From Cupriavidus taiwanensis LMG 19424 (GTDB taxonomy: Bacteria; Pseudomonadota; Gammaproteobacteria; Burkholderiales; Burkholderiaceae), in assembly GCF_000069785.1 (NCBI RefSeq), contig NC_010530.1, positions 180,001 to 244,000 on the forward strand: a DNA stretch of 64,000 nt, in the 5' to 3' direction. Positions 46,047 through 54,635 of this stretch are shown here, one piece after another (position 1 is the first letter of the stretch; each line of letters opens with the position of its first letter). The position numbers and the translations under genes were made by a program. The notes beneath the pieces are model-generated. The model had not been told where the DNA came from. It did not search any database and saw only the letters and a list, made by a program, of their open reading frames with translations.

Positions 46047-46685
46047 ATGCAACGCCTGACCCGCGATCAGATGGCCGCCCGCGTGGCCAAAGACATTCCC
46101 GACGGTGCCGTGGTCAACCTCGGCATCGGCCTGCCCACCCTGGTCGGCAACCACCTGCCGGCCGACAAGGAAATCCTGCTGCACAGCGAGAACGGCCTGC
46201 TCGGCATGGGCCCCGCGCCCGCCGCCGGTGAAGAGGACGGCGACCTGATCAATGCCGGCAAGCAGCCGGTGACGATCAAGCCGGGCGGCTCGTACTTCCA
46301 CCACGCCGATTCATTCGCGATGATGCGCGGCGGCCATCTCGACTTCTGCGTGCTGGGCGCGTTCCAGGTGTCGCAGCAGGGCGACCTGGCCAACTGGCAC
46401 ACCGGCGCACCGGGCGCCATTCCCGCTGTGGGCGGCGCGATGGACCTGGCGATCGGCGCCAAGCAGGTGTTCGTGATGATGGAGCACCTGACCAAGCAGG
46501 GCGAAAGCAAGATCGTGCCGCAATGCACCTATCCGCTGACCGGCATCGGCTGCGTGACGCGCATCTACACTGACCTTGCCACCATCGACGTGACGGCCGA
46601 CGGCCTGGTCGCGCGCGACCTGGTGGAAGGCCTTGGCTTTGACGAACTGCAGCGCCTGACCGGCGTGCCCCTGAAGCAGGCCTGA
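46047..46685 (+). CDS. pcaJ: 3-oxoadipate CoA-transferase subunit B (PcaJ)
   Basis: A 212-residue beta subunit. The catalytic glutamate E48 lies in the conserved LLHSENGLLGMGP, with NLGIGLPTLVGN before it. It forms the covalent CoA thioester. AGGAGA precedes the ATG. Located between pcaI and pcaF; 42 bp to pcaF. Confidence 0.95.
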   Translation: MQRLTRDQMAARVAKDIPDGAVVNLGIGLPTLVGNHLPADKEILLHSENGLLGMGPAPAAGEEDGDLINAGKQPVTIKPGGSYFHHADSFAMMRGGHLDFCVLGAFQVSQQGDLANWHTGAPGAIPAVGGAMDLAIGAKQVFVMMEHLTKQGESKIVPQCTYPLTGIGCVTRIYTDLATIDVTADGLVARDLVEGLGFDELQRLTGVPLKQA

Positions 46686-46727
46686 GCGCCCGCATCGATA
46701 TCCATCACAACGAGAGAGAGACGCACC

Positions 46728-47930
46728 ATGACCGAAGCCTTTATCTGCGACGCCATCCGCACCCCCATCGGCCGCTACGGCGGCAGCCTGTCCGCGGTGC
46801 GCGCGGACGACCTCGGCGCGGTGCCGCTGAAGGCGCTGATGGCCCGTAACGCCAACGTCGACTGGAAGGCCATCGACGACGTGATCTACGGCAACGCCAA
46901 CCAGGCCGGCGAAGACAACCGCAACGTGGCGCGCATGTCGTCGCTGCTGGCGGGCCTGCCGCAGGACGTGCCGGGCGCCACCATCAACCGCCTGTGCGGC
47001 TCCGGCATGGACGCCACCGGCACCGCCGCGCGCGCGATCAAGGCTGGCGAAGCCAACCTGATGATCGCCGGTGGCGTGGAAAGCATGAGCCGCGCCCCGT
47101 TCGTGATGGGCAAGGCCACCAGCGCGTTCTCGCGCGATGCGCAAATCTTCGACACCACCATCGGCTGGCGCTTCATCAACCCGGCGATGCGCGCCGCCTA
47201 CGGCGTGGACTCGATGCCCGAGACCGCCGAGAACGTCGCCACCGACTACAAGATCAGCCGCGAAGACCAGGACCTGATGGCGCTGCGCAGCCAGGAAAAG
47301 GCCTCGCGCGCACAGGCCGACGGCACGCTGGCCCAGGAAATCACCGCGGTCACGATTGCGCAGAAGAAGGGCGACCCCATCGTGGTCGAGCGCGACGAGC
47401 ACCCGCGTGCCACCAGCATGGAAGCGCTGGCCAAGCTGCGCGGCGTGGTCCGCCCTGACGGCACCGTCACCGCGGGCAATGCCTCGGGCGTGAACGACGG
47501 CGCCTGCGCCATCCTGCTGGCGAGCGAAGCCGGCATCAAGCAACATGGCCTGACCCCGCGCGCGCGCATCGTCGGCATGGCCACCGCCGGCGTGGCGCCG
47601 CGCGTGATGGGCATCGGCCCGGCACCGGCCACGCAGAAGCTGATGAAGCAACTGGGCATGACGCTGGACCAGATCGACGTGATCGAACTGAACGAAGCGT
47701 TTGCCGCGCAAGGCCTGGCCGTGCTGCGTGAACTGGGCATCGCCGACGACGACAAGCGCGTCAACCCCAACGGGGGCGCGATCGCGCTGGGCCACCCGCT
47801 CGGCATGAGCGGCGCGCGCCTGGTGACCACCGCGATGTACCAGCTGCACCGCACCGGCGGCCGCTTCGCGCTGTGCACGATGTGCATCGGCGTGGGCCAG
47901 GGTATTGCGATGGTGATCGAGCGCGTCTGA
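46728..47930 (+). CDS. pcaF: Beta-ketoadipyl-CoA thiolase (PcaF)
   Basis: A 400-residue thiolase that splits 3-oxoadipyl-CoA into succinyl-CoA and acetyl-CoA, the last step of the beta-ketoadipate pathway. Active-site residues: nucleophile C90 (NRLCGSGMDA), H356 (ALGHPLGMSGAR) and C386 (TMCIGVGQG). The length and the SMSRAPFVMGKA region fit PcaF/PaaJ. GAGAGAGA precedes the ATG. It ends the operon, followed by an inverted repeat pair. Confidence 0.95.
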   Translation: MTEAFICDAIRTPIGRYGGSLSAVRADDLGAVPLKALMARNANVDWKAIDDVIYGNANQAGEDNRNVARMSSLLAGLPQDVPGATINRLCGSGMDATGTAARAIKAGEANLMIAGGVESMSRAPFVMGKATSAFSRDAQIFDTTIGWRFINPAMRAAYGVDSMPETAENVATDYKISREDQDLMALRSQEKASRAQADGTLAQEITAVTIAQKKGDPIVVERDEHPRATSMEALAKLRGVVRPDGTVTAGNASGVNDGACAILLASEAGIKQHGLTPRARIVGMATAGVAPRVMGIGPAPATQKLMKQLGMTLDQIDVIELNEAFAAQGLAVLRELGIADDDKRVNPNGGAIALGHPLGMSGARLVTTAMYQLHRTGGRFALCTMCIGVGQGIAMVIERV

Positions 47931-47963
47931 GCGCGGCGGTTGTGAATTGCTGAGTGTTGTCTC

Positions 47964-48000
47964 CCCTCTCCCGCTTGCGGGAGAGGGGCGGGGAGAGGGC
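47964..48000 (+). repeat. REP-like 37-nt unit, left copy
   Basis: Contains the hairpin CCCTCTCCCGCTTGCGGGAGAGGG followed by a second GGGAGAGGGC. Its reverse complement returns at 48046-48082 with two or three differences. Placed directly after pcaF. Confidence 0.8.
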
Positions 48001-48045
48001 AGGCGCAGGTCAAGCACGACAAGCCTGCACTCCGTGGCGGCTCCC

Positions 48046-48082
48046 GCCCTCTCCCGAACCCTCTCCCGCAAGCGGGAGAGGG
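48046..48082 (-). repeat. REP-like 37-nt unit, right copy (inverted)
   Basis: Inverted copy of the unit at 47964-48000, 45 bp away. The pair is like the BIME-type doublets of other proteobacteria and of Burkholderiaceae; it could end or stabilise the pca transcript. Confidence 0.8.
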
Positions 48083-48121
48083 AGCAGGACAGCGGTAGTT
48101 TTTATTGAGTGAGTCCCAAAG

Positions 48122-48853
48122 ATGTCCCTCCCCGTAGCCACCCTCGTCACCGGCGGCAGTGCCGGCATCGGCCGCGCCATCTGCGAAATGCTGCTGGCGG
48201 ATGGCGTGACCCAGGTCGTCAATGTCGACTACGCCGCGCCGGCGTGGTCCCATCCCAACATGACCTTCTTCCAGGCGGACCTGACCGACGCCGAGGCGAC
48301 CCGCGCCGCGGCGGAACAGGTAACGTCGCGCTTCGCGGTCACGCGCCTGGTGAACAATGCCGGCGCCACCCGCCCCGGCACCGCCGATACCGCCACCGTT
48401 GCCGACCTGGACTACGTGACCGGCCTGCACCTGCAAGCCCCGCTGCTGTTGCTGCAAGCCTGCCTGCCGGCGATGCGCGCCGCAGGCTTCGGCCGCATCG
48501 TCAACATGGCCTCGCGCGCCGCGCTGGGCAAGCCCGAGCGCGTGGTGTACTCGGCCACTAAGGCCGGCCTGATCGGCATGACCCGCACGCTGGCGATGGA
48601 ACTGGGCGGCGACGGCATCACCGTCAACGCGGTAGCCCCGGGGCCGATCGCCACCGAGCTGTTCCGCAAGAGCAATCCGGAAGGCGCTGAGCAGACCAGG
48701 CGCATCCTTGCCAGCATCACCGTCAAGCGCATGGGCACCCCGGAAGACGTCGCGCGCGCCGCGCTGTTCTTCCTGTCGCCCGACAACGGCTTCGTCACCG
48801 GCCAGGTGATGTACGTGTGCGGCGGCACCACGCTGGGCGTTGCGCCGGTCTAA
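48122..48853 (+). CDS. Short-chain dehydrogenase/reductase (FabG-like)
   Basis: A 243-residue classical SDR. Cofactor motif TGGSAGIG (10-17), NNAG (78-81), catalytic S131, Y143 and K147 (YSATK). The residue D36 after the second strand (VVNVDY) points to NAD(H) preference. The final TGQVMYVCGGTTLG matches the C-terminal pattern of FabG-like enzymes. Likely oxidises a hydroxy-acid or alcohol; substrate unknown. Follows pcaF (190 bp) and precedes a Bug-type binding protein (200 bp), but cotranscription is not shown. Confidence 0.87.
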   Translation: MSLPVATLVTGGSAGIGRAICEMLLADGVTQVVNVDYAAPAWSHPNMTFFQADLTDAEATRAAAEQVTSRFAVTRLVNNAGATRPGTADTATVADLDYVTGLHLQAPLLLLQACLPAMRAAGFGRIVNMASRAALGKPERVVYSATKAGLIGMTRTLAMELGGDGITVNAVAPGPIATELFRKSNPEGAEQTRRILASITVKRMGTPEDVARAALFFLSPDNGFVTGQVMYVCGGTTLGVAPV

Positions 48854-49053
48854 ACACCGGCAGGCCCGCGCGACTCAAGCATTCAACAAGAAGAGACGTT
48901 AACCAAGCGTCACGCATGGCGGCCCGCAAACGGGCCGCCCACCGGAAGCGCGCGTGTGCGTGCCTTCCGTTCGGGAACGGCAATCACGCCATTCAGCACA
49001 ACCTCCCGCGGTACCCATCACCGCCGGAACGACATAGCACCGGAGCATTACCG

Positions 49054-50061
49054 ATGAGACAAGATTCCCAGACCTCCACCACGCGCCGCCGCCTGCTTGC
49101 CGCCGGCGTGGCACTGGCCACCGCCATCGCCGGCTTTGCCGGCGCGGCCCACGCGCAGGGCGGCTACCCGACCAAGCCGATCACGCTGATCGTGCCGTTC
49201 TCGGCCGGCGGCACCACCGACATCCTGGCCCGCATCGTCGGCCTGCAGCTGGGCAAGGCGCTCGGCCAGCCGGTGGTGATCGACAACCGTCCGGGCGCGG
49301 GCGGCAACATCGGCGCCTCGCTGGCCGCCAAGGCCCCGGGCGACGGCTACACGCTGTTCATGGGCACCATCGGCACGCACGCGATCAACCAGTCGCTGTA
49401 CTCCAAGCTGCCGTACGACCCGGTCAAGGACTTCGCCCCGATCACCCGCGTGGCGATGGTGCCGAACCTGGTGGTCGCCAACCCGAAGGTGCCGGTCAAC
49501 AACATCAAGGAACTGATCGCCTACGTCAAGGCCAACCCGGACAAGCTGTCGTACGGCTCGTCGGGCAGCGGCTCCTCGATGCACCTGTCGGGCGAACTGT
49601 TCAACTCGATGACCGGCCTGCACATCCAGCACATTCCGTACAAGGGCAGCGCCCCCGCCGTGAACGACCTGTTGGGCAACCAGATCGGCCTGATGTTCGA
49701 CAACATGCCGTCGTCGTACCCGCACGTGAAGGCGGGCAAGCTGCGCGCGCTGGCCGTGACCTCGGCCAAGCGCTCGCCGGCGCTGCCCAACGTGCCGACC
49801 GTGGCGGAATCTGGCGTGCCGGGCTATGAAGCGACCTCGTGGTTCGCGCTGTACGCCACCGGCGGCACGCCGCAGGCCATCGTCGACCGCCTCAATGCCG
49901 AGGTGGTGAAGATCCTGGCCATGCCCGACGTGAAGAAGCAGATGGCCGACCAGGGCGCCGAGCCCAACCCGGAAAAGCCGGCCCAGCTGGCCGCGTTCAT
50001 GAAGTCGGAAACGGCAAAGTGGGCGAAGGTGGTGAAGGCTTCGGGGGCGACGGTGGATTGA
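49054..50061 (+). CDS. Bug-family tripartite tricarboxylate substrate-binding protein
   Basis: A 335-residue periplasmic binding protein. A Tat-like/Sec signal (TTRRRLLAAGVALATAIAGFAGAAHAQ) precedes YPTKPITLIVPFSAGGTTDILARIVG, the Bug family signature, and VVIDNRPGAGGNIGA. Bug proteins bind carboxylates or amides for TctAB-type transporters; no tctAB genes are near, so this is an orphan, as is usual in Bordetella and Cupriavidus. The signal peptide and family N-terminus fix the ATG at 49054. Confidence 0.9.
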   Translation: MRQDSQTSTTRRRLLAAGVALATAIAGFAGAAHAQGGYPTKPITLIVPFSAGGTTDILARIVGLQLGKALGQPVVIDNRPGAGGNIGASLAAKAPGDGYTLFMGTIGTHAINQSLYSKLPYDPVKDFAPITRVAMVPNLVVANPKVPVNNIKELIAYVKANPDKLSYGSSGSGSSMHLSGELFNSMTGLHIQHIPYKGSAPAVNDLLGNQIGLMFDNMPSSYPHVKAGKLRALAVTSAKRSPALPNVPTVAESGVPGYEATSWFALYATGGTPQAIVDRLNAEVVKILAMPDVKKQMADQGAEPNPEKPAQLAAFMKSETAKWAKVVKASGATVD

Positions 50062-50155
50062 GTCGTGCCCGCTGTAGCGACGGCGCCTCGCGTGCGACGC
50101 GAGGCGCCGCCAGTGAATGCCCCCAGGCCTGCGGCGTGGGGGCAGTTTTCTTTGG

Positions 50156-50985
50156 TCAGGCCTTCAGCGCATCGACCGTCGGATGGTCTTGAAGCCAGCG
50201 GGCGCGCCGCTCGAACAGGTCGGGGACGGCAAGGTTCACGGCGCGGATCGCGTCGTCAAGCTCGCCGGACAGCAGCATTCCCCCGTCGACCACCACGCGC
50301 CCGGCAACCATGGTCAGGTCGACATCGCCGCCCTGCACCGCGTGCACCAGGTTGTGATGAAGGTTGCCTGTTGCGCCGCCCAGCAGCGGCGTCATGCGCG
50401 GCGTGTCGGTGCGCACGGCGATCAGGTCTGCCTGCTTGCCGGCTTCGAGCGAGCCGGTATCGCGGTCCAGCCCCAGGGCGCGCGCGCCGTCGATGGTGGC
50501 CATGCGGCACACCGACCACGCATCAAGCGCGGAAGCATCCAGCGTTGACAGCTTGGCCAGCAGCGACGCGGTCTTCATCTCCTCGAACATGTCGAGGTTG
50601 TTGTTCTCCTTCTCGCCATCGGTGCCCAGGCCGACGGCAATGCCGGCGGCGCGCATCCGTTCCACCGGCGCGGCGCCGCTGGCCAGCTTCATGTTGCTGA
50701 CCGGATTGTGCGCCACGCCGGCGCCGCGCCGGGCCAGGATCCCGATCTCGTCATCGTCCAGCCACACGCCATGCGCCAGCAAGACCCGCGGTGCGTCCAG
50801 CAAGCCGAACTCCTGCAACGCCTGCACCGGGCGCATGCCGTGCCGCCGCAGCGTCTCTTCCACATCGAAGCGGCTTTCATTGCTGTGCGTATGGAAACCG
50901 ACCTGGTGGCGCTGGCTGATCTCGGTGCAACGGCGCCATGCCTGCGGCGTGGCATAGAACATATGCTCCAGCCCCACCCAGGTGG
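50156..50985 (-). pseudogene. 5'-truncated amidohydrolase (Atz/Trz, TRZ/MTA-deaminase type)
   Basis: The C-terminal ~275 residues of a metal-dependent amidohydrolase: GFHTHSNESRFDVEE, LLAHGVWLDDDEI, GAGVAHNPVSNMKLASG and GLGTDGEKENNNLDMFEEM, the metal and active-site motifs of cytosine-deaminase-like enzymes. The first ~180 residues, including the N-terminal HxH metal motif, are missing. The frame stays open to 51076 but the upstream residues are unlike the family; a LysR fragment on the other strand begins at the same point. Probably non-functional, although the surviving part has no internal stop. Confidence 0.8.
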
Positions 50986-51272
50986 CGCATCTGCAGACCA
51001 GCGAATACCTCAAGTGCCCGAAGCGGTGGCACCTGCAGAGCCAGGTGGCGCTGATCGACCTGCTGCGCCAGGGCATCGGCTGGTCGATGGTGCCGCGACG
51101 ACTGATCGCTGCTGAACTGGCGTCGGGCGAGCTGGTCGAGTTGCGGCTGGCGGCTTATCCGTTCACGGAGTGGACCGCGGGCCTGGATCTGCTGTGGAAT
51201 GCCGAGGCCAACACCGGTGTGGTGGGCGCGTGGCTGAAAGCGGAGATCATGCGCACGCGGATTGTGGTGTAG
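50986..51272 (+). pseudogene. 5'-truncated LysR regulator fragment
   Basis: About 95 residues equal to the C-terminal end of a LysR substrate-binding domain: AHLQTSEYLKCPKRWHLQSQVALIDLLRQGIGWSMVPRRLIAAELASGELVEL followed by DLLWNAEANTGVVGAWL. The DNA-binding domain and most of the effector domain (about 200 residues) are absent. It abuts the amidohydrolase remnant near 50980. The ATG at 50982 is not a real start. Confidence 0.8.
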
Positions 51273-51458
51273 GCAGGCGGGCTAAGGATTTGCCAAAGCC
51301 TGCCGTAAGACAGAACGGCGATCCGTGCGCCCCGCCGCGCCAGCTCTTGATCCATATTGACTTTCCCTGGCAGGACTCGGTGTAGCATGGCGCGCCGCGG
51401 GCCGCCATGGTGCGCGTGCGCCAATGGCATCCGCTCAATCACAACAGGGAGAAATCAA

Positions 51459-52139
51459 GTGAAAACCATGAAATCGTGCTGCCTGCTCGGCGCGGCAGCC
51501 GCCGCGCTGCTGCTGGCAGGCTGCGCCACCGAAACCTCGACCGCCTTGCCGGTGCAGAAGGTGGAAAGCGCCAGCCGGCCGTATAACGGCGTGCGCACGC
51601 CGATTGCCGTCGGCAAGTTCGACAACCGTTCCAACTACATGCGCGGCGTGTTCTCGGACGGCATCGACCGCCTGAGCGGGCAGGCCAAGACCAGCCTGGT
51701 GACCCATCTGCAGCAGACCAACCGCTTCAATGTGCTGGAGCGCGAGAACCTGGAAGAGATCAAGCGCGAGGCAGCGATCAAGAACCAGGCGCAACGCCTC
51801 AAGGGCGCCGACTACGTGGTCACCGGCGATATCACCGAGTTCGGCCGCAAGGAAGTGGGCGACGTGCAGTTGTTCGGCATCCTCGGCCGTGGCCGCGAGC
51901 AGGTGGCGTATGCCAAGGTCAATCTCAACATCGTCAACATCAACACCTCGGAAGTCGTCTATGCCACGCAAGGCGCGGGCGAATACAAGCTGTCGAACCG
52001 CGAGGTGATCGGTTTTGGCGGCACGGCCAGCTACGACTCGACGCTCAACGGCAAGGTCATGGACCTGGCCATGCGCGAGGCCGTGAACAACCTGGTCAGC
52101 GCCATCGAGACGGGCGCCTGGAAGCCGGCCCAGCAATAA
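51459..52139 (+). CDS. CsgG/HfaB-like lipoprotein
   Basis: A 226-residue lipoprotein (lipobox LLAG-C, Ala at +2) of the CsgG family: PIAVGKFDNRSNYMRGVFSDGIDRLSGQAKTSLVTHLQQTNRFNVLERENLEEI and GADYVVTGDITEFGRKE. CsgG forms an outer-membrane export pore for curli, but many relatives act in other assembly roles. The start is a GTG at 51459 with AGGGAG upstream. It is first of a three-lipoprotein set with DUF4810 and DUF799 proteins, an arrangement also known from other beta- and gamma-proteobacteria. Confidence 0.87.
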   Translation: MKTMKSCCLLGAAAAALLLAGCATETSTALPVQKVESASRPYNGVRTPIAVGKFDNRSNYMRGVFSDGIDRLSGQAKTSLVTHLQQTNRFNVLERENLEEIKREAAIKNQAQRLKGADYVVTGDITEFGRKEVGDVQLFGILGRGREQVAYAKVNLNIVNINTSEVVYATQGAGEYKLSNREVIGFGGTASYDSTLNGKVMDLAMREAVNNLVSAIETGAWKPAQQ

Positions 52140-52181
52140 GCGCACGGTCGCGGCGCCAATTCCAACGCAACGAGAACAACA

Positions 52182-52643
52182 ATGATGAACACGGTCATGC
52201 TGCATCGCGCAGCATTATTGTCGGCCGCCGGCAGCCTCCTGCTTGCCGGCTGCGCGGCGCCCAAGCCCATGTACCAGTGGGAGGGCTATCAAACGCAGGT
52301 GTACGAGTATTTCAAGGGAGAATCCAGGGAAGCGCAGATTACCGCGCTGGAAAGCGGCCTGCAGAAGATCCAGGCGCAGAGCGGGTCGGTGCCGCCGGGC
52401 TATCACGCCCAGCTTGGCTTGCTGTACCTGAACACCGGCAAGGGCGACCAGATGATCAAGGAATTCCAGACCGAAAAGACGCTGTTTCCGGAGTCGGCGC
52501 CTTATATGGATTTCCTGCTGAGGAACGTCAAGAGCGATACCCGCACCGAGATCAAGACCGGCGCCGCCGCCGGCAAGGATAGTGGTACCGCCACCACCAC
52601 CGCCACCACCACCACCGCCACCACCGCAAGGAGCGCCCAATGA
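52182..52643 (+). CDS. DUF4810 lipoprotein
   Basis: A 153-residue lipoprotein (lipobox LLAG-C24, Ala at +2) with YQWEGYQTQVYEYFKGE (31-47), the start of DUF4810, and a helical core. The C-terminal 25 residues are Thr/Ala only and are encoded by an ACC/GCC trinucleotide tract (52587-52627). It overlaps the DUF799 gene by 4 bp and follows the CsgG-like gene by 42 bp. Role unknown. Confidence 0.84.
   Translation: MMNTVMLHRAALLSAAGSLLLAGCAAPKPMYQWEGYQTQVYEYFKGESREAQITALESGLQKIQAQSGSVPPGYHAQLGLLYLNTGKGDQMIKEFQTEKTLFPESAPYMDFLLRNVKSDTRTEIKTGAAAGKDSGTATTTATTTTATTARSAQ
52587..52627 (+). repeat. ACC/GCC trinucleotide tract
   Basis: About 13 consecutive ACC or GCC triplets at the 3' end of the DUF4810 gene, encoding Thr/Ala. 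Slippage in steps of three would change tail length without a frameshift. Confidence 0.8.
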
Positions 52644-53296
52644 TGCGCCGGCTCCTTACCTATGTCGCGGGCGTGGCCATGGCCATGCTGTTCGCCGGCT
52701 GCGCCGTGCCGACCAAGCAGGTGGATTACTCCGCGTTCAAGTCCAGCCGGCCGCGCTCGATCGTGGTGTTGCCGCCGCAGAATACGTCGCCGGACATCAA
52801 GGCCACCTATGCCATGCTGTCGCAAGCCACCTTCCCGCTGGCGGAATCGGGCTACTACGTGTTCCCCGTGGCCGTGGTCGACGAAACCTTCCGGCAGAAC
52901 GGCCTGACGGTGCCGGACGACATCCATGCCGTGCCGCCGGCCAAGCTGCATGAGATCTTCGGGGCAGACGCCGCGCTGTACATCACCGTGACCGAGTACG
53001 GATCCCGCTACCAGATCCTCAGCAGCGTCACGCGCGTTGCGGCCAACGCCAAGCTGGTCGACCTGAAGAAAGGCGACGTCCTGTGGTCCGGCACCGCGGT
53101 GGCGGCCACCGACAGCTCCAGCAGCGGCGGCGGGCTGATCGGCATGCTGATCAGTGCGGCCATCACGCAGGCGATGAACCACACCATGGACGCCAGCTAC
53201 ACCGTTGCCGGCAGCACCAGCTTCCGTCTGCTGGCAGCGGGCCAGCCCGGCGGCCTGCTGTATGGGCCGCGCTCGCCCAAATACCAATCCGACTAA
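52640..53296 (+). CDS. DUF799 (GNA1162-like) lipoprotein
   Basis: A 218-residue lipoprotein (lipobox LFAG-C21, Ala at +2). RPRSIVVLPPQNTSPDIKATYAMLSQATFPLAESGYYVFPVAVVDETFRQNGL (37-89) is the DUF799 core known from the neisserial lipoprotein GNA1162, which has a TolB/CsgG-N-like fold. Last of the three-lipoprotein operon, overlapping the DUF4810 gene (ATGA). The three products probably form one outer-membrane complex. Confidence 0.87.
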   Translation: MMRRLLTYVAGVAMAMLFAGCAVPTKQVDYSAFKSSRPRSIVVLPPQNTSPDIKATYAMLSQATFPLAESGYYVFPVAVVDETFRQNGLTVPDDIHAVPPAKLHEIFGADAALYITVTEYGSRYQILSSVTRVAANAKLVDLKKGDVLWSGTAVAATDSSSSGGGLIGMLISAAITQAMNHTMDASYTVAGSTSFRLLAAGQPGGLLYGPRSPKYQSD

Positions 53297-53317
53297 GTCG
53301 TCCGAAGTCGTCTGGCC

Positions 53318-53342
53318 GAGGCGGCACGAGCCGTGCTGCCTC
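53318..53342. terminator. Hairpin between convergent DUF799 and squalene-synthase-like genes
   Basis: An 11-bp stem, GAGGCGGCACG (53318-53328) and CGTGCTGCCTC (53332-53342), loop AGC, overlaps the minus-strand stop codon. No T-run; probably a bidirectional terminator or 3' protector. Confidence 0.55.
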
Positions 53343-54387
53343 AGCCGGTGATCGCGGCGATATCGCGCTTCAGCCGTGCAAACCAGAAGCGCAACAGCCG
53401 GTTCGACAGCACCGCCGGCAGCGAGCCCGCCAGGATCCGGTAGACCCCGCTGCGCGGCAGCCGCGACGCCCTGGCGGGATCGAGCCAGTCTTCATTGCGC
53501 ACCAGGCGCTTCAGCGTCTCCATGCCGATCAGCACCGGCCACAGGCAGGCCAGCCGCAGCCTGACGAAGCGCGCCGGGATGGCCAGCGTATAGGCCAGCG
53601 CTTGGTCGAAGTGTTCCAGCGTGTGGCGCACCAGCTCGAACATCAGCGGGCGCGCGCGCGTGGAGGCGTCCGGGCGCAGCAGGTCCTGCGCGTGCAGACC
53701 GTGCCGCTCCAGCATCGTTTGCGGCAGGTAACAGCGGCCGATGCGCAAATCCTTGCCGCAGTCGCGCAGCACATTGGTCATCTGCAGGGCTTTGCCAAAG
53801 CGAATCCCGTGGCGCAGCATGGTCTCGGTGTCGCCGATCGCGCCCTGCATGTGGGCGGCGGCCATGCGGGTCCAGAATTCGCCCACGCAGCCTGCGACCA
53901 GGTAGGTGTAGTGGTCCAGCTCTTCCACCTTGCGCAGAGAGACGATGTGCCCCGCGCGTTCATCGGGGAACGTGCGCAGGTCGAACTCCATCCCTTCTGT
54001 CAGCGTCGACACGATCTGCCGCACCGCGGTGCGGTCTGCCGGCTCCAGTTGCGCCAGCGCCGCCAGCGCGTGTTCAACCGACTCGAGCAGGATGCGTTCG
54101 TCGGACTGCTCCTGCCGGCTTGCCACTTCCGCGGCGAAGTCGGGCATTGACGCCGCCCTGGCATTCACGCCGTTGACCTGCTCGCGTAGCGACAACAGCA
54201 ATGCCAGCCGCCGTTCCGGTGCGATCAGCGCGGTATCCGCAATGGTGTCCGCGGCGCGTGCGAGCAGATAGGCCAGCCCCACCGGATCCCGCATGCGCGC
54301 GGGCAGCACGCGCAGCGTCAGGTAGAACGAACGCGACACGCCTTTAAGCAGCGGACCGAGGAGGAATTCCCGGCTGGTGTCGCGCAT
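53341..54387 (-). CDS. Squalene/phytoene synthase family protein
   Basis: A 348-residue head-to-head prenyl synthase. The first aspartate motif is D47-T-I-A-D51 (RAADTIADTA), and the second appears as N205VLRDCGKDLRIGRCYLP with D209 and D213; the substrate-binding VSRSFYLTLRVLP (17-29) is also typical. Family enzymes join two farnesyl- or geranylgeranyl-diphosphates to squalene or phytoene. No hopanoid or carotenoid genes are nearby, so the product is unknown. The ATG at 54387 gives the family N-terminus. Confidence 0.86.
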   Translation of the reverse strand: MRDTSREFLLGPLLKGVSRSFYLTLRVLPARMRDPVGLAYLLARAADTIADTALIAPERRLALLLSLREQVNGVNARAASMPDFAAEVASRQEQSDERILLESVEHALAALAQLEPADRTAVRQIVSTLTEGMEFDLRTFPDERAGHIVSLRKVEELDHYTYLVAGCVGEFWTRMAAAHMQGAIGDTETMLRHGIRFGKALQMTNVLRDCGKDLRIGRCYLPQTMLERHGLHAQDLLRPDASTRARPLMFELVRHTLEHFDQALAYTLAIPARFVRLRLACLWPVLIGMETLKRLVRNEDWLDPARASRLPRSGVYRILAGSLPAVLSNRLLRFWFARLKRDIAAITG

Positions 54388-54635
54388 GGGTGGTGACCTG
54401 TCCCTTGAGAAATTGGCGTGGATGCGCCCGCTCGGCAATGCCGCGGACCGGCACATTGTACCTGCGGCGTCGCTCGCCCCTTGTCACAAAGGGGAAAGTC
54501 CGGGGCATGCAAGGGAAAGCGGAAAGTCGCACCGGCCTGATCGCCGGGGTGCGCGCCGCCTGCCCCGAAATGGTCATCCAAGGACATTGACTTGCCAGTT
54601 GGCGACACCCGCGGCGCAGGGGGCTTACACGTTGC

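Noticed and set aside
51459..53296. Curli (csg) operon
   Set aside because: Only a CsgG-like protein is present; no curlin repeats or CsgE/F-like genes are nearby.
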